64,000 nt of DNA from JAEUMG01 sp963805405 (GCA_963805405.1 CAWDUC010000002.1:1-64000), one strand, 5' to 3'; shown: positions 48,884-59,046, counted from the first letter of the stretch. Made by a program: numbers and translations. The notes: generated by a model not told the origin, from the sequence alone.

Positions 48884-50111
48884 ATGACCCGAGATCACGC
48901 CATCGCTTCGGATAACGCAGACAAACTTATGTTTCTGCGCGATTTTTTCGAATTGCCGGAGGGCCTGATCCATCTCGATGCCAATTCCGTGGGCCCTATG
49001 CCGAAGGCGACGCGCGAAGCGGCAAAAGGCCTTCTCGATGATTGGGTGACACTCCGCCGCCGCGGCTGGGCGGAGCGCCAATGGCTTGATATGCCCTCGC
49101 TTTTGGGCGACGCGATCGCGCCCATGATCGGTGCCGGCAAGGGCGAAGTGGTGATGTGCGATTCAACCACCTTGAACCAGTTCAAGGCCGTCGCGCATGC
49201 CTTGTCGATCAACGCGAACCGCGATGTGATCGTCACCCAAAGCGGCAATTTTCCCACCGATTTGCACGTTCTGGAGGGGCTGAAACACGTCTTTTCGCGC
49301 GATTTGCGCGTCACTTTCTGTGACTCCGAGGACGAGGCGATCGCCGCCCTGAATGAAGATGTCGCGGTCGCCGCCTTGAGCCATGTCGACTATCGCTCGG
49401 GCGAACGCTGGGACATGCAGCGCGTCACCAAGGCCGCCCATGAAAAGGGCGTGCTCACCGTCTGGGACGTCTCGCATTCGGCCGGAGCCGTTCCCATCGA
49501 TGTAGGCGCCGCCGACGCCGATTTCATCATCGGCTGCGGCTATAAATATCTCTGCTCCGGCCCCGGTGGACCTGCCTTCATCTATGCCAAGCCCGGCCTT
49601 GCCGATCGCGCGCACCCGGCCATTGCCGGTTGGATGGGCCATGCCGACGTCTTCGCCTTCGCGGCAAAGTATGAACCGCATCCGGGCGTCAAACGCTTCC
49701 TCGCAGGAACACCGCCGGTCGGCGCCAATGAACTGGCAAAACCCCTGCTCGATATCTGGCCCAAGGTCGATCCCCAGGCATTGTGGGCCAAGCACAAGTC
49801 GCTGACCGATTATCTGATCGCGCTGCTCAAATCCGAATGCGGCCCGCTCGGCGTTATCGTCACCTCGCCTGAAGATCACCGCCGGCGCGGCGGCAATGTC
49901 AGCTTCTCATCGCCAGGCGCCGGCTCGGTCGTCGAAGCGCTTGCTCGACCAGGGTGTCATCTCGTCCTTCCGCAAGCCCGACGCCATCCGCTTCGGCGTC
50001 TCGCCACTCGTCATCCGCCATGTCGATATTTACGACGCAGTCCAGCGACTGAAGCATGTGCTCGAAACCGGCCTCTGGAAAGATCCCAAATACGCCAAGG
50101 TCGCGGTATGA
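48884..50111 (+). CDS. Diverged kynureninase-family PLP hydrolase (one frameshift)
   Basis: About 408 residues from ATG 48884. Family features: LIHLDANSVGPMPKATREAA, VIVTQSGNFPTDLHVLEGLK, WDVSHSAGAVPIDVGAADAD and PLP-Lys motif GCGYKYLCSGPGGPAFIYAK. Compared with the canonical copy at 41423, the substrate segments differ: LNGGPGAP becomes CSGPGGP, SGWWGHEAPFAFD becomes AGWMGHADVFAF, and the GTQ motif becomes GTPPVG. An extra base near 49942 breaks the frame before LDQGVISSFRKPDAIRFGVS. It heads an operon with a flavin monooxygenase and DUF3604 protein, so a different C-C-cleaving substrate is likely. Confidence 0.78.
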
Positions 50112-51205
50112 CGCGCCATCCGATCCACGGCCCCAACAAATTCAAGCTCGGCATCTTCTCCGCCAATGCCGATGGCGGCTTGACGCTCACCACCGTGCCA
50201 GAACGTTGGCAGGCAGGCTGGGACGACATCACAGAAGTCGCGCGCATGGCCGATCGCGCCGGCATCGAATTCTTCCTCCCGATCGCGCGCTGGAAGGGCT
50301 TCGGCGGCACCACCAATTCGCGCGAACATTCCTTCGAGACCTTCACCTTCGCCGCCGCGATTGCGGCCACCACCGAAAAGATCGGCGTCTTCTCGACCAT
50401 CCATGTGCCGATGATCCATCCCGTTTATGCGGCGAAGGCCCTGGCGAGCGTCGATAATATCAGCCACGGCCGCGCCGGCCTCAATATCGTGGCGGGCTGG
50501 AACCCCGATGAATTCGCGATGTTCGGCATCGAGGCCGAAGCCGAGCGCTATGCCCAGGCGCTCGAATGGTACGAGATCATCTGCCGTATTTATAGCGAGT
50601 CAAAACCATTCGACTTTGACGGGCGCTATTACAAACTGCGCAATGTTTCAGGGAAACCGCGGCCGGTGCAATTGCCAAGGCCGGTAACGCTCAACGCCGC
50701 CTTCGGGCCGCCGGGGCGCGACTTCGCGGCGAAGTCATCGGATTTCCTGTTCACGACATTCTCCGACATCGAAGCCGGCAAGAGCCACATCGCCGATATT
50801 CGCGACCGTGCCGCGCGTCAGGGGCGCGAACTTGGCGTCTTCACGACCTGTCACGTCGTCTGCCGGCCCAGCCAGGACGAAGCCGAGGCTTACTACGAAC
50901 GCTATGCCGTGACGATGGCCGACAAGGGCGCCGTCGACTATCACATGGCACAGAAGCAGAAATTTGCGGGCTCTCATGACGAGGCGACCTTCAGGCTTCA
51001 CGCCAAGCGCTTCGCCGGCGGCGCCGGCACGTATCCCTTGATCGGCACGCCGGAAAAGATCGCCAGCGAAATGGCGCGCATGAGCGAAGCGGGCTTTGCC
51101 GGCACGACAGTGAGCTTCGTCAATTTCAAGGATGAACTGCCGTATTTCGTCGACAGCGTCCTACCGCTTATGGAAGAAGTGGGGTTGCGCTCTTCAAATT
51201 CATAA
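50108..51205 (+). CDS. RutA-like LLM-class flavin-dependent monooxygenase
   Basis: Intact, 365 residues from ATG 50108, which overlaps the kynureninase-like stop (ATGA). The bacterial-luciferase-like TIM barrel shows FKLGIFSANADGGLTLTTVP, LPIARWKGFGGTTNSREHSF, ASVDNISHGRAGLNIVAGWN and DEFAMFGI. The RWKGFGG and NIVAGW segments match pyrimidine oxygenase RutA (which opens uracil with FMNH2 and O2) and its relatives. No Rut partners are nearby. Next to hydantoinase and a kynureninase-like enzyme it may oxidise an N-heterocycle or amide; the substrate is open. Confidence 0.8.
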   Translation: MTRHPIHGPNKFKLGIFSANADGGLTLTTVPERWQAGWDDITEVARMADRAGIEFFLPIARWKGFGGTTNSREHSFETFTFAAAIAATTEKIGVFSTIHVPMIHPVYAAKALASVDNISHGRAGLNIVAGWNPDEFAMFGIEAEAERYAQALEWYEIICRIYSESKPFDFDGRYYKLRNVSGKPRPVQLPRPVTLNAAFGPPGRDFAAKSSDFLFTTFSDIEAGKSHIADIRDRAARQGRELGVFTTCHVVCRPSQDEAEAYYERYAVTMADKGAVDYHMAQKQKFAGSHDEATFRLHAKRFAGGAGTYPLIGTPEKIASEMARMSEAGFAGTTVSFVNFKDELPYFVDSVLPLMEEVGLRSSNS

Positions 51206-51217
51206 CCGACCGGAGCA

Positions 51218-51785
51218 ATGCGCATGGAATGGCTGAACGAGCCAAAGATATGGAAAGCTTCCGACGGCACGATCAGCCTGACAACCGAGGCCGAGACCGA
51301 TTTCTGGCAGAGCACATTCTACGGCTTCCATCACGACAACGGCCATTTCTACTTCGACAGGGTCACCGGCGATTTCACCGCCGAAGTATCATTCGCGGCT
51401 GCCTATGAGCAGCTTTACGACCAGGCCGGACTCATGCTGCGCTTTTCCGAACGACACTGGATTAAGGCTGGGGTCGAATTCGTCGACGGGAAATGCAGGC
51501 TCGCAACAGTCCTGACACGCGACCTGTCCGACTGGGCTTTAGGTCCGGAAGTACAAAGCAGCGACCTATTGCGATTGCGCATGACACGGATAAAGGACGC
51601 CGTCTGCGTGCAATGGGCACCCGAAGACCTTGCCGCGTCCTTATGAGACATTGCGGCTTGGACCGATATCGCAAGGCGATGCCATGGTGGGGCCGATGTC
51701 CTGCTCGCCGACCCGCGCCGGGTTGGTAGCAAGGTTCAGGAGCTTCCGGATTGGCCCGCCCGTGGATTTCGCGAGCGCAGTCTGA
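51218..51785 (+). CDS. DUF1349 (regulation-of-enolase-like) domain protein (one frameshift)
   Basis: About 189 residues from ATG 51218. The concanavalin-like core shows KASDGTISLTTEAETDFWQS, TFYGFHHDNGHFYFDRVTGD, FTAEVSFAAAYEQLYDQAGL and RFSERHWIKAGVEFVDGKCR. One extra T near 51641 breaks the frame; the chain then reads YETLRLGPISQGDAMVGPM and ends PPVDFASAV. The family has no settled biochemical role; it is often beside carbohydrate or small-molecule enzymes. It sits in a run with the monooxygenase and the DUF3604 protein. Confidence 0.75.
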
Positions 51786-51817
51786 AAGCACGACGGCGAT
51801 TATAGGAAGCGGCGGGA

Positions 51818-54080
51818 ATGCCATACTCACAATATCGGCCGGAGCTCATGGGGAGTGCGACGCTTGAGCCCTCGGGTGCCTTCGAGGCGGGCTCGTATCA
51901 ATCATTCGAACTCGTCTACACGGCTGGTGCATTCGGCATCGATGATACCGGATCGATCAAGATCGCGTTCCGTTTCGCCACCGACTTCGGCCCGGTGCAG
52001 TTCGTCGATCCCAAGGCGCCGGGCTACACGACGGCGGAAGCCTCGAACGGCGCCACGCTCGAATGCAAATGGGAGTTCAAGCGCAATATCAGGCCGTGGA
52101 GCCGCTCGCTCTATATCGGCGTGATGAAGCACTTCCTGAAGCCCGGCGATACGATCACGGTGAGATTTGGCGACCGGCGTCACGGCTCTCCCGGCATCCG
52201 GCTTCAAACCTATTGCGAGAGCCGCCTTCGAATTCCGCGTCTTCGTCGACGCCATCGCCACCTATGACTATGTGGCGCTTCCCGAAAATCCCAAAATCGC
52301 CATCATGCCCGGGCCGCCGGCAACATGGCAGGCGCTCCTCCCGACCATGCTTCGCGCCGGCGACGAATTCCGTCTTGCCCTCAAGGCGACCGACAAATGG
52401 GGCAATGCAACGAACCGCGCCGCGCGCGAGTTGCGGCTTGAACCGAACCTCCCGGTTGCGGGATTGCCCGAACGGATTCGCATCGATGACGGGCAATACG
52501 CCGCAATCATCGAGGGACTGAAAGTAGCAAAGCCGGGCGTGCTCGCGATTGCTGTTCGCGATTCTGCCGGCGCAGAAATATGCCGTTCAAATCCGATGCG
52601 CATCGTGGAAGAGAACACCGAGCTTGTGCACTTCTGGGGCGATACCCACGGCCAATCGAACGAGACACTGGGAACGAATACAACGCGCGAGTATTTCGAG
52701 TTTGGGCGCGACCGCGCCTTTCTCGACGTGATCGGCCACCAGGGCAATGACTTCCAAATTACCGGCGCGTTCTGGCGCGAACTCAATCTGCTGACCCGCG
52801 AATTCGATGTCGCCGGCAAGTTCGTATGCATTCCAGGCTATGAGTGGAGCGCCAACACGGCGGTCGGCGGCGATCGCAACGTCCATTACCGCCATGAAGG
52901 CGAGACCATCCACCGCTCGAGCCATGCGCAGATCTGGGGTGGCGAAGACGTAGCGGATGAGAGTACCGACTGTCATGACGCGCATGAACTCTTCCGCAGG
53001 CTCACAGGCAAGGACTGTATTGTCGTGGCGCATGTTGGCGGGCGCTATGCCGATGTGGCCTTCGCCCATGACGGACGGCTCGAGACCGCTGTCGAGATCC
53101 ACTCCGCCTGGGGAACCTTCGAATGGATACTGCGCGATGCCTTGGAGAAAAACTTCCGCGTGGGCGTGGTGTGCAATTCGGACGGTCACAAGGGGCGTCC
53201 GGGAGCCGATTTTCCGGGAGCCTCGTTTTTCGGCGCTACCGGCGGATTGACCTGCTTCATGGCGCCTCGCCTCGATCGCGACGCTGTCTTCGAGGCGATG
53301 CGGCGCCGTCACCACTATGGCACGACCGGCAACCGCATGATCCTCGATGTCGAGGTGCATCTCCCGGAAGACGTCGACAGTTTCCTTCGCGATCCGATGC
53401 TGTTTCCCGACGCGCCATGCGAGCGAACACGCCACCTCGTCATGGGCGACATCGCACGGCTGCGTTCCGGAGCGGCCGAACTCGTTGTGAACGCAATTGG
53501 CTCGGCGCCGATCGAAAGGCTCGACATCTTCGACGGCCTCGACCTCATAGAGACCGTTCGCCCCTATGGCGAGTCGGAACTCGGTTCGCGCATTCGCATG
53601 GTCTACGAGGGCGCCGAGTATCGTGGCCGCGCGCGCACCACGGTCTGGGACGGGAATCTTAAAGCTGCAGGCAACACGATCACCAACTCCGCGATCATCA
53701 ACAACTGGAACCTGGACCGTGGAATCCAGACGCGGACCGAATCCAAAATCACCTGGAAGGCAGTGACGACCGGCAATTTTGGAGGCATCGACTTCACGCT
53801 CGCGGCGCCTGATGCCGGACGCCTGACCATCGACACCCAGCATCTCCAGTTTGAGACCGCGATCGCCGACATCGGACTCGAGGACCAGGTCTTCGGCGCA
53901 GGCGGTCTCGAGCGGCGCATAAGACTTTACCGGCTGCCGGATCGCATGAGCAAAAATGAGATCTCGCTACGGCGAACCATAAGGCTCCATGACGATCGCG
54001 ACACCCGCCTCTTCGTGCGCGTCACCCAGGAGGATGGCCACAGGGCCTGGTCGAGCCCGATATACCTTTTCCGGAACTAG
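51818..54080 (+). CDS. DUF3604 domain protein, probable PHP-type metal-dependent hydrolase (one frameshift)
   Basis: About 754 residues from ATG 51818. An extra base near 52222 joins RRHGSPGIRLQTYCES to AFEFRVFVDAIATYDY. The catalytic half carries likely metal ligands: HFWGDTHGQSNETLG, FLDVIGHQGNDFQIT, PGYEWSANTAVGGDRNVHYR, VVAHVGGRYADVAFAHDG and VVCNSDGHKGRPGADFPGAS. The His/Asp set resembles PHP/TIM-barrel phosphoesterases and amidohydrolases. No member's substrate is known to me. The C-terminal beta-rich part is unassigned. It ends four bases inside the convergent aminotransferase gene. Confidence 0.82.
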
Positions 54081-54988
54081 GGCAGAAGCGGCAGCACCGG
54101 CGTTCTGAACCGCGGATCGTCGTGCCAGCGCCAGTAGGTGTCGTGGATCTTCACCGACAGGGGGCCGGGTCGGTCATTGCCCATGATGTGGCTCATGACG
54201 CGTGAGATGGGCATGACGCCACCCGCCGTCGAGGTGATGAAGACTTCGTCCGCCTCTTCCAGTTCGGCGCGCGTGATGGGCGCGATCTCTGCGGGAATGC
54301 CGAGGCTTTCGCAGACTTCAAGCACCGTCTTGCGCGTGATGCCGCCAAGGCTGCCGCGATCGGGCGTCTTGGCCTTGCCATCCTTCAACACGAAAACATT
54401 AAAGCCCGGACCTTCCGCGACAAAACCTTCAGCGTCGCAATTGACGCTCGTGTCGAAACCCTCTTCATGCGCCTCGAGGATCCCCGACGTGAGATCGCTC
54501 CACTGATAGTTCTTGATCGTCGGATCGACCGAACTGTCCGGTACCCGCGGCGTGCTGGCGATCCATAAATGTGCGCCTCGCGCCTGGACATCCTTCGGAA
54601 TGACATCGATCCACGGTACCGCATAGGCGATGAGATAATTCTCGCAGTCGGCGGGTCGCCGCGATCCGAAGACGCGGGGCCGGCCGCGCGTCGTCACCAT
54701 GGCGACGAAGGCATCGGTCAATCCCGCAAGCCCGACGCAATGCTGCAGCACGTCGGCAATGCCCTCGCGATCCTCCGCAATCTTTAACCGCCGCTTGTCC
54801 ATGGAGCGCGCGAAGCGGTCGAGATGATCGTCGAGCCGGAAGAACGCACCCTTCCACACATGCACGACGTCATAGACGACATCCGAGCGCGTGAAGCCCC
54901 AATCGGTCACCGGGATCGTCGCCTCGGCGATGGGCATGTAGCGGTCTTTGAGATAGGCGGCGCCGGCGGCAAAACGCGGATCGGACAT
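54077..54988 (-). CDS. Class IV aminotransferase (IlvE/D-amino-acid-transaminase-like)
   Basis: Intact, 303 residues. Fold-type IV PLP features: VTDWGFTRSDVVYDVVHVWK at the start, IKNYQWSDLTSGILEAHEEG with the PLP Lys in IKNY, SVNCDAEGFVAEGPGFNVFV and ITRKTVLEVCESLGIPAEI. The end TSTAGGVMPI matches the phosphate-binding Thr-rich segment. Possible reactions are branched-chain or (R)-amine transamination. ILEAHEEGFD supports this family over ADC lyase. It overlaps the DUF3604 gene by four bases at its 3-prime end. Confidence 0.85.
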   Translation of the reverse strand: MSDPRFAAGAAYLKDRYMPIAEATIPVTDWGFTRSDVVYDVVHVWKGAFFRLDDHLDRFARSMDKRRLKIAEDREGIADVLQHCVGLAGLTDAFVAMVTTRGRPRVFGSRRPADCENYLIAYAVPWIDVIPKDVQARGAHLWIASTPRVPDSSVDPTIKNYQWSDLTSGILEAHEEGFDTSVNCDAEGFVAEGPGFNVFVLKDGKAKTPDRGSLGGITRKTVLEVCESLGIPAEIAPITRAELEEADEVFITSTAGGVMPISRVMSHIMGNDRPGPLSVKIHDTYWRWHDDPRFRTPVLPLLP

Positions 54989-55152
54989 GCATCATCCTTT
55001 TGCGGTACAGGGCACCTGAACTGGCCACAGATCGGGGTGGTTTGCAATTCCTCCGACGCACCCCTCGATTGCCGCGAACCTGAGATTCTCATATGTCTCG
55101 GTGATCCCGGCTTTGCGCCGCATCGAATCGACCGACATAAAGGGGATCGAAC

Positions 55153-56403
55153 TTGTTCCTGTCCTTCTTCCCGCAACCGAAATTGTTCTTCTGGTCCGCG
55201 CTCATATGGACTGCGATCGTGATGGCCTCCTGGTACGCGGGCGGATCTCAGATCGGATGGCTCTTGGGGCTCGGCGTTGAAGACGGAGCGCTTTCCGCGA
55301 CCGGCATTTCCCGCTTCTGGTCGCCAAGTTTCGTCTGGTTCTATCTCTACTACGCCGTCGCGGTGGCGATTTTCACTGCATTTTGGCGGTTTTTCTCGCC
55401 GCATCCCTGGTCGGGCTGGTCAATCCTCGGCTCGGCGCTCATCGTCTTCGTCACCTACTTCCAGGTCCAGATCAGCGTCGCGATCAATGATTGGTATGGG
55501 CGGTATTTCAATCTCATCCAGGAAGCCCTGGCAAAGACGCGTGCGGTAACCGATTGGGAATTCTACTCTGAGCTCATCGTCGTCGGCGCGCTTGCCTTCG
55601 TCGCAGTCGGGGTCGGTGCGCTGACCCGTTTCTTCATCAGTCACTATGTCTTCCGCTGGCGTACCGCGATGAACAATTATTACATGTCCAACTGGGGACG
55701 CATTCGCTTCATCGAGGGGTCCTCGCAGCGCGTCCAGGACGACACCATGCGCTTTTCGAGCACGATGGAGACGCTCGGCGGCAATTTCATCGATTCGGTG
55801 ATGACGCTGATCGCCTTCTTGCCCATCCTCTACCGGCTTTCAGCGCATGTAACCGAGATTCCCATTATCGGCGAAGTTCCGCATTCGCTGGTCATCATCG
55901 CAATCGTCTGGTCGATATTCGGCACCGGGTTTCTGGCGCTTGTCGGCATAAAATTGCCGGGGCTGCAATTCCGCAATCAGCGAGTCGAGGCGGCCTATCG
56001 TAAGGAATTGGTCTATGGCGAGGATGACGAGAGTCGCGCTCAACCGCCGACGGTTGCCGAATTATTCAGCCACGTGCGGCGCAATTACTTTCGTCTCTAT
56101 TTTCACTATGTGTACTTCAACGTTGCGCGGATATTCTATCTCCAGGCGGATCGATTGCTGCCCTATCTCATCATCATCCCGGCTGTCGTATCGGCCAAGA
56201 TCACCTTCGGCATCATGCAGCAGATCTTCAATGCCTTCTCGCAGGTCCGCGATTCATTCCAGTATCTCGTCAATTCATGGGGAACGATCATCGAGGTCCT
56301 GTCCATCTACAAGCGCTTGCGCGGCCTCGATGCGGCGATCAGGGGCGAACCATTGCCCGAGATCGACCAGCGCTATCTCGAGGGCAAGCCGGTGGAGATC
56401 TAG
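55153..56403 (+). CDS. BacA/SbmA-family peptide transporter
   Basis: Intact, 416 residues from TTG 55153 with AAGGGG eight bases upstream. Multiple membrane spans and the SbmA/BacA signatures: LGSALIVFVTYFQVQISVAI, NDWYGRYFNLIQEALAK, FRWRTAMNNYYMSNWGRIRF, RIEGSSQRVQDDT-like IEGSSQRVQDDTMRFSSTME. It takes up proline-rich and other antimicrobial peptides by proton-driven transport; in rhizobia BacA is required for bacteroid survival with legume NCR peptides. The neighbours do not suggest an operon. Close homologues also import thiazole/oxazole peptides. Confidence 0.88.
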   Translation: MFLSFFPQPKLFFWSALIWTAIVMASWYAGGSQIGWLLGLGVEDGALSATGISRFWSPSFVWFYLYYAVAVAIFTAFWRFFSPHPWSGWSILGSALIVFVTYFQVQISVAINDWYGRYFNLIQEALAKTRAVTDWEFYSELIVVGALAFVAVGVGALTRFFISHYVFRWRTAMNNYYMSNWGRIRFIEGSSQRVQDDTMRFSSTMETLGGNFIDSVMTLIAFLPILYRLSAHVTEIPIIGEVPHSLVIIAIVWSIFGTGFLALVGIKLPGLQFRNQRVEAAYRKELVYGEDDESRAQPPTVAELFSHVRRNYFRLYFHYVYFNVARIFYLQADRLLPYLIIIPAVVSAKITFGIMQQIFNAFSQVRDSFQYLVNSWGTIIEVLSIYKRLRGLDAAIRGEPLPEIDQRYLEGKPVEI

Positions 56404-56471
56404 CTTTCAGACAAGGCGCGCTTCTTGTGCGCCCCTTTGCCTTGCGACTTCCAGTGGTCTAGCAACGCGCC

Positions 56472-57573
56472 ATGACCGAGAAGCCGCATCCCTATCTCGA
56501 CCCGCCGCGCCGTCCGGCTTTCGCCCTTCCAGTGCCGCCGCCCGGCAAGCGATTGATCAGCCTCGCCATCAATGAGAGCGCCTATGGTGCATCGCCTTGC
56601 GCCACCGAGGCTGCGATCGCGCGGCTTTCCTTGCCGCATCGCTATCCCGATCCCTCCAGCAACGAATTGCGCCGGGCGCTTGGCACGACCTTCGATCTCG
56701 ACCCGGAGCGGATCATCTGCGGCAATGGTTCTGAGGAATTATTGGACGTCATCGGGCGGCTGTTCGCGCGGTCCGGCGATCGCATCATCATGTCGCAATC
56801 CGGCTTCTTCCAGTTCGCACTGGTGGCGAGCCGCCTTGGTGCGGAACTCGTACGCGCGCCCGAGCATGACCTCGTCACCGATATCGACGCACTCCTGCAA
56901 CTCGCGACACCGGAAGCCAGGCTCGTCTATCTCGCCATCCCTAATAATCCGACCGGCGTCGCCATGCCGGTCTCGGATGTCCGCCGCCTGCATGCCGGAT
57001 CTGCCGGCGCATGTCGTGCTGGTGCTCGATCTCGCTTACGGCGAGTTTCTTGAGCCAACCGATCTTGCAGAACTCATGCAGCTTGCGCTCGATAACGACA
57101 ATGTCATCGCCACGCGCACCTTCTCCAAGGCCTACGGGCTTGCGGCGATGCGCGTCGGCTGGGCCTTGGCACCCACCTGGATGCTGCCCGGCCTCAATCT
57201 CCTGCGCGGTGTCGGCAACATCAATGCCGCGGCGCAGGCCGCCGCCACTGCAGCACTTTCCGATCGGGAATTTCTCGGCCATGTCGTCAGCGAGACGGCA
57301 AGCGAGCGCGATTTCCTCAGCGCCCATCTCACGCGGCTTGGGCTTCGTCATGTGAAGGGGCTCGGCAATTTCCTGCTGACGGAGTTTCCAGACCAGGACG
57401 GGCGGCGCGCCCAGGACTTCATCGCCTTCGCCATGCGCGAGGAAGGCATTTGGTTAAGACCGGTCGGCGAGCCGGGTTTTCCCAATCATAGCCGCATCGG
57501 CCTTGGCACAAGGGCCGAAAATGAACTGGTCGCGAAAACCCTGGATCGCTTCCTCGCCAAACCCCTGCGGTAA
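56472..57573 (+). CDS. Histidinol-phosphate aminotransferase-like class I/II aminotransferase (one frameshift)
   Basis: About 366 residues from ATG 56472. The HisC-like start is LISLAINESAYGASPCATEA and NELRRALGTTFDLDPERIIC GNGSEELLD-type PLP contact (NGSEELLDVIG). One extra base near 56998 breaks the frame before MPDLPAHVVLVLDLAYGEFL. The PLP Lys is in ATRTFSKAYGLAAMRVGW. HisC, threonine-phosphate decarboxylase CobD and related aminotransferases share these motifs; without flanking his or cob genes the substrate is open. Confidence 0.82.
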
Positions 57574-57655
57574 GGTGGGGATTGCCCGGTTGCGGCCGGA
57601 AGTGACAGAATGTATTTCAAGTCTCAACTAATCCAAAAACCCAGGGAGGAATAAG

Positions 57656-58861
57656 ATGAAAACTTCAATCTTGGCGCTGACGACGATGGCCCTTCTGGCC
57701 GGAACGGCGGTCGCTTTTGCCGATGACGTGAAGATCGGCGCATTGATGGACGCAACCGGCCCGATCGCGAGCTTCATGCCGCCGTTGCAGAACGCCACCA
57801 ACCTCGCCATCAAGCATGTCAATGACGGCGGCGGCATTCTGGGCGGCAAGGCCGTCCTTGCGGTCGGCGACACCGGCGGCGCGGCGCAAGGCGCCGTCGA
57901 TGCCGCGGGCAAGCTCGTCAATGTCGAGAACGTGCCGGTCATCATGGGTGCCTTCATGTCGGGCACGACGATCGCCGCCGCCAATGCCACCACCATTCCA
58001 GCTGGTGTCGTCCAGATCTCGCCGACCGCCACCTCGCCGGCCATGACCGACATTCAGGATAATGACACGCTCTTCCGCCTCGTGCCGTCCGACAATTATC
58101 AAGGGGCCGTGCTCGCCAAGATCGTGCTCGACGAAGGCATCAAGAAAGTCGCCGTCACTTATGTGAACAACGATTACGGCGTCGGCATCGGCGAGACCTT
58201 CATCAAGGCCTTCAAGGACGCGGGTGGAGAAATCACCGCCGCCGAAAAGCACGAAGAGAAGAAGAACTCGTACCGCTCCGAACTTGCAGCCCTCGCCGGT
58301 GCCGGCAAGGCCGATGCCCTGGTGGTCATCGCCTATGCCGGCGATTCGGGCTCGACCATCGTCAAGCAGGCGATCGAAGGCGGTCTCTTCGAGCGCTTCA
58401 TCGGAACCGACGGTCTGCGCGATGATGCCCTCATCAAGGAAGTTGGCGCCGACGCATTGAAGACTTCGTTCTTCTCGTCCCCGACCTCGCCCGCCGACAA
58501 TCCGGCGCAGGCGAAGCTTCATGAACTCTACAATGCCGAGTTCAAGGAAGGCGCCGACAAGGCCTTCGTCGACCAGACCTATGATGCGACATTCCTTGCG
58601 GCCTTGGCCGTTGAAAAGGCGGGCTCGACCGATCGCGCCAAGATCGCCAAGGCATTGCGCGATGTGGCGTCCGCGCCCGGCGACAAGATCATGCCCGGCG
58701 AATGGGCAAAGGCCGTCGAAGCGATCAAGGCCGGCAAGGATATCGATTACGAAGGCGCCGGTGGTTCCTACGACTTCGACGAACATGGCGATGTCAAAGG
58801 CTATATCGGCAAGTTCGTCGTCGACGGCGACAAGTACAAGCAGGTCGGCATATTCCAATAA
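57656..58861 (+). CDS. Branched-chain amino acid-type ABC transporter substrate-binding protein (LivJ/LivK family)
   Basis: Intact, 401 residues with a signal peptide (KTSILALTTMALLAGTAVAF) and GGGAGGAA before ATG 57656. The mature chain begins DDVKIGALMDATGPIASFMP. Type I fold signatures: GGILGGKAVLAVGDTGGAAQ, VIMGAFMSGTTIAAANATTI and VAVTYVNNDYGVGIGETFIK. Members bind amino acids but also amides, urea and aromatic acids. It is followed by a REPIN-containing gap and the four other transporter genes. Confidence 0.88.
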   Translation: MKTSILALTTMALLAGTAVAFADDVKIGALMDATGPIASFMPPLQNATNLAIKHVNDGGGILGGKAVLAVGDTGGAAQGAVDAAGKLVNVENVPVIMGAFMSGTTIAAANATTIPAGVVQISPTATSPAMTDIQDNDTLFRLVPSDNYQGAVLAKIVLDEGIKKVAVTYVNNDYGVGIGETFIKAFKDAGGEITAAEKHEEKKNSYRSELAALAGAGKADALVVIAYAGDSGSTIVKQAIEGGLFERFIGTDGLRDDALIKEVGADALKTSFFSSPTSPADNPAQAKLHELYNAEFKEGADKAFVDQTYDATFLAALAVEKAGSTDRAKIAKALRDVASAPGDKIMPGEWAKAVEAIKAGKDIDYEGAGGSYDFDEHGDVKGYIGKFVVDGDKYKQVGIFQ

Positions 58862-58875
58862 GCTTGATACTTATT

Positions 58876-59021
58876 CCTCCCCGGCTTCGGGGAGGGTGGC
58901 GCGCGCAGCGCGTCGGGTGGGGTGTCAATGCAGAACTGGACGCATATCGTTGGCGTAGCGACCCCACCCGTCACGCCTGACGGCGTGACACCCTCCCCGC
59001 GCTTCGCGCGGCGGAGGGAAA
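58876..59021. repeat. REPIN-type element between binding-protein and ATPase genes
   Basis: Two inverted REP modules: CCTCCCCGGCTTCGGGGAGG (58876-58895) with GGGTGGGG to about 58921, and on the right ACCCCACCCGTCACGCCTGA, CGGCGTGACACCCTCC to about 59021. Both share GGAGGGTG...GGGTGGGGT in opposite orientation. The left stem can act as an RNA hairpin after the binding-protein gene. The right arm holds GTCACGCC-TGA-GGCGTGAC-type self-complementarity. Confidence 0.75.
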
Positions 59022-59046
59022 CTGCCGAAAGCGCGACAGCCGCCCA

